This document shows positions 1-13,500 of a stretch of 64,000 bases of DNA, piece by piece. The stretch is from Allodiplogaster sudhausi (Eukaryota; Nematoda; Chromadorea; Rhabditida; Diplogasteridae), in NCBI GenBank assembly GCA_945643635.1, contig CALZFC010000017.1:4199001-4263000 (forward strand), given 5' to 3'. The notes under the pieces were generated by a model, which saw only the letters and a list, made by a program, of their open reading frames with translations, had not been told where the DNA came from and searched no databases. Positions within the stretch are counted from its first letter, which is position 1, and every line of letters starts with the position of its first letter. A program made the position numbers and the translations under genes.

Positions 1-1067
1 TGCCCCTCCCGAGAACTACTGCCGTACCGCCACAGCTACAGAGCTCGTTGCTACAGTCCAGGTATAGGGAGGAAAAGGAGGCGAATGTAGGGTGCGTGAA
101 TTGTCAGTCGTGAGGCACATGGTTCTTACATACTTTGATCAGGCAGAGGAGATTGATAAAATCTGACAATAGGTCAGGAGAAAGAGCTAATTCAGATTTA
201 GATTGTCGAAGATGAGTGAGATGTCACCAAGTGCTTCCAGTCAAGGAAATGCACCAGGCACTTCGTCATCGTCCTTCAGCGCACCACTCAACCCTAACAC
301 GTCGATGCTCCCACCTCATAGAAGTGAGCTTTTCAACAAGAAAAAAAAACGCATTAATTTTCTTTTTATATTATTTTAGTTATCTTGCTATAATTTTTGC
401 CTTAATTGTAAGACTAACACTCGAAAAGAGTGATGGGAAATTTTTTTTTTTACAATTCCAAGTTTAGCTTATGTTCGTTATTTTAATATTAGCCTAAACA
501 ATATTTAAGTTATAATTAATTTTATTCAGCCATTTCAATTAGTCAATTATGCAATAAAACATTATTTAAATATAAATTAGTTACAATCAGGTATTTTTTA
601 TATATTTTAATAATAATAAATTTAATTGAGTTATAAAAGAAATAACTAAAGGAAGGATATTAAATATTCAAATATTAGTTAAATCCATTCACGTATTTCT
701 ATATATTTTAATAATTAATTAGTTGAGTTATGAAAGAAATAACTAAACGAAGGATATTAATTATTCAAATATTAATTAATTTCATTCGTGTATTTTTCTA
801 TATTTTAATATTAATTAATTTAATTGAGTTTAAAAAAAGAAATAACTAAATGATCTGCAGCCTTCGTGCGCCAGTCGCAGCCGACGCCTCCGCTGCACGC
901 GCGGCAAGCACCGGCACTGGCAGAGTCACAAGTGAGGACATCGCTCGCCTCCATGCAGTCCATGCAGCCGAGGCTACCGCTCAATGTAAGAACCATTCTT
1001 TACTCTTCCAAAGAACAGCAGAAAAGATCATGGATGTTGAGTTCATCTTCTTTTTCTTCCATTCTAT

Positions 1068-1111
<44 letters not shown>

Positions 1112-2114
1112 GGTCTTTCGTTTTATCTGTTACTCTCACTCTTTCTTTTTCTCTCTTTATCTCTCTCTCTCTCTCACTCTTCCCCAGAGAGCTCAGCTGC
1201 CTGTCCGCTCGGCAACAATGACAGCTCCTCCTCAGAAAGAGGCCAAGACTGCAGACTCAGAGTCTTCCGCTGCCTTGACTAAGGTATTCTTATATCTCTT
1301 CTATGTCTTCATTATTTCTCTCTCTCTCTCTCTCTCTCCTTCTCCCTCCCTTCCTCCCTCTCCCTCTCACGTTCTCTCTCTCTCTCTCTCTCTTTCTATC
1401 TTACTCTCTTTCTCTCTCTCCTTCTCCCTCCCTTCCTCCCTCTGCCTCTCGCATTCTCTCTCTATGTCGTTCTCGCTCCTTGTTGTCTCTTCCTCCTTCG
1501 TTCGGTTATCTCGCTCTCTTCAATTTCGGGATCTCTTCTGCTAGGGCGTTTTTCTTTATTCTCAATAGAACGCTTACAAAATTGCAGAATCCACCGCCCC
1601 CCGCAAGAACCGAGCCAACTTCATCTGGAAGTGAGCAGCAACCGGCTGTGGCGGCGGTTAGCTCTATGCTATTATCATCTTATTTTCTTTTTTATCTTCT
1701 AATATCGCCATATCCTAGTTTCCAAAGAAAAGTCACGTAACCAAACTTACTGGGATTTTCGAAGTATTTTTAAGATGGTTATTAATTCTTCTACAATATT
1801 ATATACTCTTTTTAATCTTATTATTTTTTGTTTATTTGTATTTGGCATTTAGGTTTTTCCTTATTTGTCTATTTTTACCTACTTTTAAGCCACAGCCAAG
1901 CGGCCCCGACTTCGATGCGCTGAGTGTTCTTGCCGATGCAGCGCTTGCTGGTGAAGTGAGCAAGGGAGGAGGTCCCGAAGGGAAGGCGGATACGGTAGGA
2001 GTTGGAGAGGACACCGTAATCCCGATGGACACAACAGTTGACTCATCGTCGGCTCCATTTCCGTTCACGATGTCGGATATCGAAGAGGATGACGATGTTG
2101 AGGAAGAATTGTAG
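1..2114 (+). CDS. 3' part of an uncharacterised Ser/Pro/Gln-rich protein with acidic C-terminus
   Basis: Six exons join in a consistent reading frame: 1-61 (partial), 202-323, 861-985, 1188-1283, 1588-1656 and 1890-2114, all with GT-AG boundaries. The stop is TAG at 2112-2114. About 232 codons are visible and the 5' end lies outside the window. The product is low in complexity, rich in Ser, Pro, Gln, Thr and Ala, with no recognisable domain. Its last exon contains a short Asp-Ala-Leu-Ala helix-like stretch and ends in the acidic run SDIEEDDDVEEEL. Such tails are common in nuclear regulatory proteins, but no family was recognised. Introns 3 and 4 consist largely of (CT)n on the sense strand. 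The model is well supported by phase; the function is unknown. Confidence 0.7.
1064..1450. repeat. (CT)n microsatellite tracts in introns
   Basis: Long (CT)n runs at about 1068-1110, 1160-1180, 1318-1400 and 1405-1450 fill the two introns around the exon at 1188-1283. They lie on the sense strand of the plus-strand gene and end at its 3' splice sites, so they can double as polypyrimidine tracts. Confidence 0.9.
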
Positions 2115-2907
2115 TTTTTTTTATTTGCCTTCAAAATTTAAGCGATAAAACGCCGTGGGCTAAAGAAAGGCCAATTTTGGTTGTAACTTCAATTTGTCTG
2201 AAAGTGAATTAGAATTTCCTGTATGGTTAGAAAAAGCCATTTGCCTTCGTTTAATTAAAGACAATTTCAAAGCCTTATTTTCCTAACATGTGCTACATAA
2301 GATTGAAATGGTTATTGTCTTTAATTCTGGACATCGCAGTGCTACTTTCTACATTCCTCATTATGTTGCTTATTTTAAGCCATAACGTTTTATTGTTCAT
2401 CCAACATAAAGTGGTCTCTGTGAGCTTGTTAGAAATTGCTGCATTGAGAATATTTGTGGTATGATTATGACAGGAGTAGAGGAGAGCTCAGAATGTTTTG
2501 CCATCGAAAACAGACCCTCTTTACTTCCATACTTCGACGTATTCCGAGAAAAATTTAATATTTAAAAATTGATTCAAACATGTTTGTTTTTCTATCTCTA
2601 AGGTAGATGGATAACCCCAGATATTCAACTCCTTTCATTCCTAACACGGTGGTACTGACATGGCGCGGACATAAGGTGTGCACTTCTTTTTAAAAAAAAA
2701 TCTTTAAAAAAAAGTTTTATTTTTACACTGAAAAATGTTATACAGAAATAGAATATCGTCCTATAAACAAGATATGTAAGTCCGGTTGCCCTGAACGTAG
2801 ATCGCTAGAAGAAGAAGAGCGCTGATGATATAAAAAATAATACGAGCGAGCTGCAGAGTGTCGAGGCCTAAACATTGTAAAGCTTAAGTATTTTAAAGGC
2901 AGTGAAA
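2115..2907. other. Convergent intergenic region
   Basis: This AT-rich stretch lies between two convergent stop codons, the plus-strand gene at 2114 and the GH31 gene at 2908. It should hold both 3' untranslated regions. No open frame or repeat of note was seen. Confidence 0.6.
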
Positions 2908-3248
2908 TTAAGGGCGATATTTGATTGCCGGCATCGTGTCGTTATCTTTTGTAGGAATAGTTTTATTTTTATTTGTTTCAATAAAACAATGGCCAACTAG
3001 ACAACATACCGCGGCATCTTTCTTTTCTTCTGGTGCATGCTGCCAAGTGAGGGTTTGTTCGCCTAAATAATTGAGTGAACATACAAAGGGAGGGGAATAA
3101 GGAGAAAGGGTGATCGAGGAATAGAAACGGGTAGGGAGCGAACGGGAAAGAGTGAGAGAGTCAGAGAGAATTTAGAAGACAGAGAGGGCGCGAGAGAGAA
3201 AGTGAGAGAGAGAGAGAGTAGAGTGCGGCAGAGAGATAGACAAAGAAG

Positions 3249-3289
<41 letters not shown>

Positions 3290-3916
3290 GATGGAAAGAA
3301 GAACCTTTTCCGGAAATGACAATAGGATCGAGCAGCGAGATGCGCAGCAGACGCGTCTTCTCATCGTAGCTCGACGTATCGGCAAAGACGCGCAGCGACG
3401 TCTTCTTGTTCAGCCTCAAAGCGGATTCGGATAAGCAGGGATACTTTTTAACGCATTGGATTTCCCTTTTTACGGATCAACGGAATTTCTTCGAACAATA
3501 TAAAGGTCAGCAACTGAAAGCAGAGACAATTTTTTTTGGATCAAACAATTTTCAGCAAACGAATACGAGTATGCTCCTTTGTGGATTTGATCACAACATA
3601 TAGTAAGCACTGGAACCTAATATAAGTTTTTTTCAGCAAGAGTTTTGCTACTTTAAGGAGCGTGAAACACTTATAAATTTCATGCTAGCTTATCTGAATT
3701 TCTTAGTTGTGTTTCATGTGATTTTCTTCAATGGATTCGTCTGCTACGGGTTCGATCGATACGAATTTGCTTGGAACTAACATAAATGAGCTGCGATTGG
3801 CGGGCAGCGGCATGTTGAAGATTTCAAGATGCGCGACCGGAGGAATCTTCACGAAACTCTTGAAATAATAATAATAATTATTATTATTATCATTATTATT
3901 ATTATTATTATTATTA

Positions 3917-3956
<40 letters not shown>

Positions 3957-3958
3957 TA

Positions 3959-4001
<43 letters not shown>

Positions 4002-4011
4002 TATTCTACAT

Positions 4012-4052
<41 letters not shown>

Positions 4053-4502
4053 CTTCTCTAACTAGTCTTTTAAATAATCAATATATATTGAAATATTTTA
4101 TGAAATGTTTGTAAACTGTAAAAAAAATAAATACAAAAAGTCCATACTATTAGGAAGTTGCGCTCGGTGGAAATGACGAGCGTGGACGTGTTGCTGCTCG
4201 CGGAGAAGGAGTAGGAGAAGGAGGCGCGGTAGTAGTCGGCTGAAGAGAGCACACCGCCGCGCACGATGGACTCGCCGTCATCCCAGAACAGCTCACCGCT
4301 CGCCGACGCATTCGAGGACACTGCAGAGGGGGAGAGAGAGGGAGGGAGAGAGAGAGAGAGAGACAGAGAGAGAGAGAGGGAGGGTGAGAGATAAATGTAG
4401 GGAGAGAGTCAAAAAAGATTTTTTCAAAGGAAGAAAAGAGAGAGAGATGAATGTAGAGCGACAGTGAGAAAAGAAAGAAACGAGAGAGTAAGAGAGCAAG
4501 GA

Positions 4503-4555
<53 letters not shown>

Positions 4556-4891
4556 TGTATAGAAAGAAGAGAGAGAAATAGAGCAAGAGAGAAAGAGAGA
4601 GAAAGAGAGAAATATAAGAGAAGAGTTAAACACAGAAGAGAGAGAGAGAGAAGAGCTCGAGAGAGAGAGAGAGAGATTAGGAGTGAGTGATAGAAGGAGA
4701 CGGAAAATGGAAATGCAAAGGAGGAGGAAGAATGAGTGAACTAACCGGGCACGATGAGCAAGTTCAATGGATTGGCTCGCGATGCTTTCGTCGTGACCGC
4801 TGGTGCCTGGCGAGGAATGATCGAGCCACCTCAAGGAAGACAAGGAAACGAATACCCTCTCACTCTCTCTCTCACTCTCTCTCTCTCTCGC

Positions 4892-4929
<38 letters not shown>

Positions 4930-5174
4930 TCTCACGACATTTGTAATTTCTGGCATTATATTATGACAAACTGAATTTTTAATTAATTATAAGTGATACA
5001 ATAAAATAATAAACTAGCTCCTTGATACCTCTGACGAATGTCGGCGCGTTGTATACGAGGGGTGCGGGGAAGTCGCTGAGGCCTCGCTTCACCGGCTGCG
5101 CGTACTCGTGGTCGTACAGGGAGAAGAAGTCGTCGCCAGGGATGTAGGCGGAGACTGATGAGGCGTTCTGGAAT

Positions 5175-5242
<68 letters not shown>

Positions 5243-6027
5243 AGTTGACAGAGAAAATAAGTACGAGATTTTTTTTCTCAGTCAGTCTTGAATTGATTAA
5301 AGCAAACTAAATGAAAATTTCATATTTGTATGAATGTGATATTAATTGCCGTAATCTTGTTCAATTTGTATGCTCTTTTTTCCATATCAGCCAGCTCACT
5401 TCATGGAGAACAGGCGCCACCATCACGGCGGCTCCCCACATGAACTGTTCGCCGAGATCGCGAGTCGCTTCGTCGCGCGGGAAATCAAAAAAGACCGGAT
5501 GAATTACGGTGTCGCCGAGGAGAGACGCGCGGAAGTGCAATCTGTGAGGAATTGGTCTCTCTCTCTCCTTCTCGCTCTCTCCTTCTCTCTCTCTCCTTCT
5601 CTCTCTCCTTATCTCTCTCCCTCTCTCTCCCTCTCTCTCTCCCTCTCTCTCTCCCTCTCCCTCTCTCTCATTCTCTCACACTCTCACACTCTCTCTCTCT
5701 CTCTTTTTCTCCCTCTGTCTCTTCCTCTCTCTTCCAACGATATGCTCTCCGTACGTATATAGATATGGCAAGTAGGCATATCGGAAGGTGTTGGCCTTTC
5801 TGGTTACATTCGCAACGAGCGGCCAAACGGCCGGGTCCTGCGATGGCTCGCCCTTCGCGTTGTGATTCCTGACATGAAAACATGGAGTACGGTACAATGG
5901 ACTTGCTTACAATTAGCTCCTTACAATTAGGCTCAATTTATAATATATATGAGTGTTAAAATGAACATCTTCTAACTGTATCACCATTCTCTCTCCATTT
6001 ATCTTACTCTCTCTCGCCTCGTAATTC

Positions 6028-6061
<34 letters not shown>

Positions 6062-7561
6062 TCTCTCTCTCTCCCTCTCTCTCTCTCATCCTTTATCTCT
6101 CTCTCACCCACATGCCTGTAGAATGAGTGGAAAGAGCCCAGCTGCTGCCACCGTGCGCAAAGCTGCTCGTTACTCGCGCCGCCGAAGCCGCACACGTCAG
6201 AGCCGACGTATGGGATTCCGAAGAGGTTGAACTCCTGCAGCGAAAAGGTGGGGACTACGGTAGCTTTCTGTGACATTCACTTTGATATTCCTCACGCCCT
6301 GCACTCACATTATAAATCAGGCCCGTTCTTTCCTCACCATGACACCAATGACGGCCGAGCGCAGATCGCGCCACGTCGCCGTGTTGTCGCCAAGCCAATG
6401 ACCTGCGTAATGACCAGAAGAGACGAAAGTAGACCTGAAAAGTACCTTAATCACATTGCAGCTAAACACGGCTAGTCTAGGTTGCGCACTCTGGCTAAAC
6501 TCGCCCAATCTATGGTGCGTAGTTTTGCTAGCCCCGTCAAATCTCGCTAAACCCGCCCAATCTAGGCTGCACACCTCGAGATGACGACGCCGCGCTTGCC
6601 AGTGGCAGCTTCGAGTGCCGCGGCAGTCGCCTTGGTCTCGGCCCATCCGTAGAGATTCTTGACGTCGTACAGACGCTGCCACGCCGCAGTGACGGCGTCC
6701 ATGCAGAGCGTCTTCGTCGTGAGCGTCTCGTTGTTCTGGATGTGAAAGAAAAAAGATTTTGAGCTGGTAAAATTGTTCAGAACATGAATGTTATGCTCGA
6801 CAGAACATTCTCATAACATTAGATATTAGAAAGCAATTTACACTGGCAATAAAAAAGAAAGAGAGAAAATACCTGGCGGAAGAGGTAGACTTGATGTGTC
6901 TCGAAAGGAGGCTTGTTCCACTGATTTGTCAAAGGACAGCGAAGTGGCGCAATATTCGGATGGTCCTCGTCATCAAAGTACCTCAATTTTTGATACACGA
7001 ATAAATAAATAAATAATTGATTAATAAAGCAAATGCCCTCTGTTTACTAATTTTTTTGTTTATATAAAAGCGTTATGATATGACAACATATCTTACATAG
7101 ATTGTCTTATTTTCATGTCAAACAATCAAGGCGAACAATTATGTATGTAGTAAGCGGGCGAAGAAATCGTTCGTCAAAAATAAATCTAATGGTAAACAAA
7201 ATGGTGGAAAATAAATTGGCATCCCCAAATAAAAATTTGGAACACGAATGAATAGCCGAAGTCAAAGAAAGAAGTTTTAGTAGTTATCTCTGTAATTAAG
7301 CAAGTAAATTACCACGGATGCTCTTCGTTCGTGCCGAAAACAGCAGGCTCATTCATGTCGATCCATGCGCCGTCAAACTTGATCTGTCAGTTAATACTTA
7401 TATTTTTATTTATTTTATTTTATTCACAATAATTCTCACCTGCTTATGGAATCGCGAAAATTCGCTCTTCCACCATGAATTTGTGTTGTTTTCCAAGAAG
7501 TCTGGGAAGGCGACGTGCGCATCCGGCCAGACGACACCGAGCATTATTGAGGTATCCTGGA

Positions 7562-7592
<31 letters not shown>

Positions 7593-10500
7593 GAGAGAGG
7601 AGAGACAGTGAGAGTGAGAGAGAGAGAGAGTGGCAGGGAGAGGAGAGACAGTGAGAGTGAGAGAGGTAGTAGAGAGAGTAGAGTGGGGGTTAGAGAGTTA
7701 GTGGGAGGGAGGAGAGAGAGGGGAGAGGGAGCGAGAGAGAAAGTAAACGAGACAGTTTATTGAGAGGGATAGGCTGATGAGAAAAAAAACGACGACCATT
7801 TATTTCAAAGCGAAAAATTAATTCACATTTATTCTCTTTTTCCAATTAGAGTTGCAGCAAGCAACAAAAGAGGAGGAAAGCGTGAAAGAAGAAAGAAAAG
7901 TCGACTGTGGAAACGTAGAGCCTCTCTCGCAGAGCATAACAATGTAGGTCGTAAGATTCGCTATCATATTCGCCGAGAATCCGTTGCAAAGGAGAAGAAG
8001 CGCGTTCTATCTAATAGAAATGGCATCTTTCTTCACATGCGCAATCTTATCAAAGGTAGGACTATTATTCCTTCTCTTTCTTTGAATGATTCCTCGATTG
8101 CTTGTTCTCCTGCTGAAAAATCGGCAGCTCTAGCTGCGCAATTTGACTCTGTTTTCACACTCGATAATGGTATTCTTCCTCCTTTCGCCCCTCGTACATC
8201 TCTCTCTCTCGATGATGTTGACTTTTCTCCATATATTGTCGAGAGTTTCCTGCGTGGTATGCCATCTAAAACTTCTCTTGGTCCTGAATCAATTCCTTCT
8301 TTTTTCTTGAAGAAATGCGCAACTTCTCTTGCTCTCCCTCTCTCGCTTATCTTTGAATCATCATTTATGTCTGGTGAAGTTCCGTTGGCCTGGAAGCAAG
8401 CAATAATTAGACCATTATTCAAGAAAGGCGCCAGAGATAAACCGTGCAATTATCGCCCTATTTCACATACTAGTCCCATTTCTAAGTGCATTGAACGTAT
8501 TGTAAAGTTCTCTGTATATAAATTTCTCTTCGAGAATAGACTTCTCGCTGACAGTCAATTTGGCTTTCGTCGGAACCGTAGCTCTACATTACAACACCTG
8601 ATTTATAAAAATAAGCTCCTTGAACTACATGCTAAGAAATGTAATTTTGATGTTTTACATATAGATTTTGCTAAAGCATTTGATACTGTCTCTCATCCTA
8701 AGTTGCTGTCAAAGCTTACTTCGTATGGTATTTGTGGCAAACTGCATAATTGGCTATCTGGTTGGCTGCGTGATCGCACTCAATCTGTTTCGCTAGAAAG
8801 TGCTCTTTCTCCACCCTCCACAGTTCTGTCTGGAATAGGTCAGGGAACCGTATTAGGTCCTCTTCTGTTCCTTATTTTTATTAATGATATTTGTGACAAT
8901 TTCACTGATTCTAATAAATTCATTCCATTTCTTTTTGCTGACGACTTGAAAGTCATTAGTATTTTTCCGACTAGAGATCCGACTTCCTCTCCTCTCGATT
9001 ATGTCATATCTTGCATCGAAGACTGGGTAAAAATATGGCAGCTTTCCATCAATGCAGATAAGTGTGCTCTCCTCCATTTTGGAAGTACTAACCCGAGGCT
9101 ACAGTTTTCCATATTTGGTTCTCCATTTTCAAATCCTCAATATGTTAGGGATCTAGGTGTCCTTTTTACCAATAATCTTTCATTTCGGCCTCATATTATA
9201 GATATTGTTAAGAAGGCGAATAAGCGCACAAATTTCCTCTTTCTATGCATTCGCTCTCGCAGTGCCAAAGTGCTTGTTACCGCATATATTGCATATAAGA
9301 CAGTGTGAATTAAAAAGTTTGGTTTTTCTCTGCAATTTTCAGTTTTGCTGTTATTTTTGGCAAGCAAATTTGCCAGTTTTCAAGCCCATTTATTATGCCA
9401 TGGCAATTTGTATGATTGTCAAGAATGTCATCAAGGTTTATTCTTCAATATTCATCATGCCAAAATCAACAGCTGTCTAAAATGGCAAAAACAACCTAAC
9501 CAAAAAAAGATACGAGTCAAAAGTGTCGAGGCAAAATTACGCAAGTGTTAAACGAAGATGGCACAGAAAATGGTTGAAAAATATGTCACAGCTTCTCGAG
9601 GAGGAGTGGGCCTTTTTGCCAAAAAAAGCAGCGATATAAATCTGCCAAGATTACCTGCCAGAGTTGATCAACTGCTAAATTTGCCAAGCCAAAATAATAG
9701 AGTGAAAAATTTGCCAAACCAGCTTGCCAATTTTGGCGGCTAGCAGAAATGGCATGGCAGTTTAAACAGGTGTCAAAAAAGTCCAGCAAATTTGATGGCT
9801 ATCAAAATTGGCAAGGCATTTTTTACGGCTGTCAAAAGTGGCACGTCATTTTAAACGACCATTAATTCTGGCTAAAGGTTGAAATTTCAACATCGGACCA
9901 ATTAAAACATAGTGTAAGAAAAAATGAAGTAAGGAAAAGCAGAAAATTAATGGAATTATAATGTTAACTAAACAAAAATCGACGATAGGAATAAGTGGAC
10001 TTACGAACTACAGAGAAAGCATGAATTCGAAAGAATCAATTCGCAATATGGAGACTAACTAGATTGAAGGCAAAAAATCAGGGAGGGTATGTAAAATAGA
10101 CGATTCCTTTTTAGCCCCCACCGGTGATTATTCGGGAGATCGACTCGAAGTGCTGGCGGTAGGTCTCGGGTCGGCCGCCATGGTCTGCAAGAAAAGACAT
10201 TGAGGAAGGTAAAACAAGAGAGGGTGAAGGGAGATTGAGATTAAAGAAAAGGATAAAGAAAAAGAACAGGAGTTACGGTATGAATGGTTGAAAACGTTTC
10301 CTTTGAAATTTTGTCAGAAAAAAAGAAAGAATATCCTACAACTTGTTTGTTCAGTTTCAGTTACGATTAAATAGGAACACTAACAACTCCACATTTTAAA
10401 GGAATTCTACTTTTAGATAGTTGAAAATAGGAAGGGAACTTAACTCACGACAACACTACAAGGAAATCACGGATGCTAACGATAGGGGGGGGGGGGTTAG

Positions 10501-13500
10501 CCCACCCTGATATAGCAGCATTAATTTCAGTGGATTCCTTGGTTCAATTCACTCGAAAAGACTAGATTAGATGATTCTTTTCTTCAAAGAAATTACGATA
10601 CAAAGGCGCAAAATTACGGGCGCGATACCCAACAGGATAAACTTAGACTATTAGCCTTGTACCGGCCGAAAGTCAAGCTGTGAATCATCACCTAAAAGAA
10701 GGCTGCGCCGCTACAGTATGCATACCGTACAGGGAATAAAAGCCGCTGTCGAGGACCCAAAAGATTAGGGTGGGGAATGAATTATTAGGCCGGGAAACCA
10801 GGGTGGATTAGCTGTTTTTGTCTAAATGGCCTTCAATAACATGGTGGGGTAGAACATCGGGGAGGCCCAAAATAAGGTCTGTCGAAAGGACAGTACCTTT
10901 TTACCCTGATACCGTACCATGTCACTGTTTCCAACTTACATTATTGCGATGCTAACTTAGATTTTTCTAATGAAACTAAGCACTAGATAAGCAAGAATAA
11001 ATTAAAAGAAGCAGCCTGTTGTATACAATGTACTTTACCAAACCTTTAAAAGAAGAAAAATACTCACAAAAGCGGAGGGCGCGGCCAGGTCCGCCGCCAC
11101 CAGGACCGACCGTCATCGAAGCCGCCACCAAAGAAGAAGAGGGCCGGGGCACATCCATCCACTCCTGAATTAGATCCCCCTCATTTAAATAATATCAATA
11201 ATTTTTGATACCAAGAAACAACAAAAACCGTTGGTCAGCAAAAGTGCTTTAGTGAAAGGTTTTCCCCTTTAACAGTCAAGGAAAGTACATTCCTTTCACA
11301 CATCTAATCTATTCAATGTCGTGAAAAAAATAATACGGGTTGGCGAAAGAACGCCCAAAAAGCTGTATTTTAGACAATAAAAACACCAAAGGAAAATAAA
11401 ATGTATATGTCGAACCTTTCTCAATTGGGAAGGAAGGCTGCAAGGGAGGAATACGAACTCCCTCAAGAGTTCGCCGTCCACTCGATGCCCCCGAGGACTC
11501 CCGTCCACTTTATCGAACAGGACACGTTGCTCGTGCTGAAATAAGAAAAGTTTATAAGAGATACCGACAAAAAAGAAACTAATTGTGCGGGGGGGGGGGG
11601 GGGTGAATTAAAATGAACCAGTTTAAGCATTATCGACTACCGTAATCTCAATGAGTACGGTACAAGAATTCTCTATGAAGTGGTTTCTTATGTCAATAAA
11701 TTGATCTTTTTTAAATAAATAAAACTACGCTCCTACTACATTACGCTAATTTTAAAGCAAATTATGAAACGGATTAAAGGAGAAAAAGTTGGATTTTAAT
11801 ATTATGTGAAGTTAAAAAAGATCAAAAGACCTACTCCGTTTTAAAACAAAACTAAACACCTGTAATGCTAGACAAATAAATATAAAGCCAAAAAGTGATG
11901 TCTAACCATTAGAAGTCGCATCCCTAGGCGCCGGCGGAAGAGTCCTCCCGTGGCTTCCGCATAGTCGCCACTACAAAAAAGTTTAAATTGAATCGAATAT
12001 CTTTAAAAAAAGGATAAAAGAAAAGAACTTCATTCGATTTCCCACTATACAATACGCATACTCAAACTAATGGAAGTATAATCTGAAAGCTATTCCAAAA
12101 AGGATGCATTCTCGAATAAACCGTTAAGAAAGATTTCCTTTATTTTTATTCTAAAACAACTACCGGATTTCATTCCAGTGAAAAAACAAACTTAAGAACA
12201 AAATGCCTACGAAATTTTCGATTAAACAAAACACTTCGAATACCAAACAGTTAAATAAATAAAAAATAAACCTAAAACGTAATTTCTAACCGTTAGAGAT
12301 GGCATCGACCCTGGCGCCCGTAGTCGTTGACGCCCTGGTGCTTCATTTCGATGCCGTTGCGTGGATGGCGGGACTACAATCGCAAGAAAAACATAGAAGC
12401 AAATATTCGTCGTCAAACATTAAACAAATGAAAAGAATACTTGCAGAAAACCTAACAGCAATCCAAAAAGCTACAGCTTTACCGAGAATTTCGAAACGCG
12501 ACAATTAATTTTTTGCACGGTGCACGCTGTAGTACGGCGCACCTAATGATATGGTGCTTAATTTCCATGCGACCATTCGTGATTATTTGCATGGTTCACG
12601 TAATTTTTAATCAGGTGAACCGTGCAGAAATGTAAAATTACATATAACTATTCAAAAATGGTCCCATTCACCGTGCAATTAAGAACAATGACATTACGTG
12701 CATCGTACGAGGTGCATAGTGCAAAATTAGAACCTGTACGCGTTGCGGTCGCGTCGCAGCTCTCATAACTGCCGAATAAAACTTATTCAGTGCTAAACGA
12801 GATTACATGTTTATCTTGTTGTTTCTGCCTTTCCTTTTTGCTTGAATTGTTGTTCATGTGATTAATTTACACTTTAAGAGAAGATGTACGCTTGGCGCCC
12901 CTTCCAACATCGGCGCCGCGGAATCCTGGCGCGGCATCGGCGAGATATTGGCGGCCACCCCGAAGCACCACTTTGAGGTTTTGGCATCCTCTTTGATATT
13001 TGTTTATTTTCTGGTCATTTTGCTTTATAGGATTAGCGAACTGATTTTGTCGCGTTCAATTTTTTGATTTATGATTAGATCATTTCTCAGGGCAGAAGTT
13101 TTTGCTCGTTAGAATTATTCTTTTGAGCAAGTTGAATCTTCTGCAGTTTTCGTTTTTATTCTAGTTATCCTGTTCTTAATCTTCGAGCACGGTACTTTTT
13201 TTCAATTTCGCCTGCAAAAATTAGTCCAAAATTAACAATGCGAAGAGCTCAACAACCTATGCCATGTTTTAAATTTTTCATATATTTCCTTAAAATGAAA
13301 TTGAGCATAGAGTTGTTAGTTGTTAATGTTATACGACGGTAGACATATCATTAAATAGAGAATCGCGAGCTCTTTGAACTGCATTCAAACACTTTTTCCA
13401 AAAAAAATTTTACACCCAAAAACCGACCACTAATATTTTGACGGCGCAAATATTTTTTTATGTCGATTTAAATTTTTTTCCATGAAATTCAACAGTTCGG

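Noticed and set aside
3735..3765. GGTTCGATC motif resembling a tRNA B box
   Set aside because: No A box at proper distance and no foldable cloverleaf around it.
4293..4843. Open minus-strand frames rich in Ser-Leu (and similar ones at 1110-1544, 5370-5872, 40264-40644, 57293-57706, 60002-60503, 62234-63145)
   Set aside because: They are translations of (CT)n/(GA)n microsatellites, which are open in several frames at once. Only the short non-repetitive ends overlap real exons.
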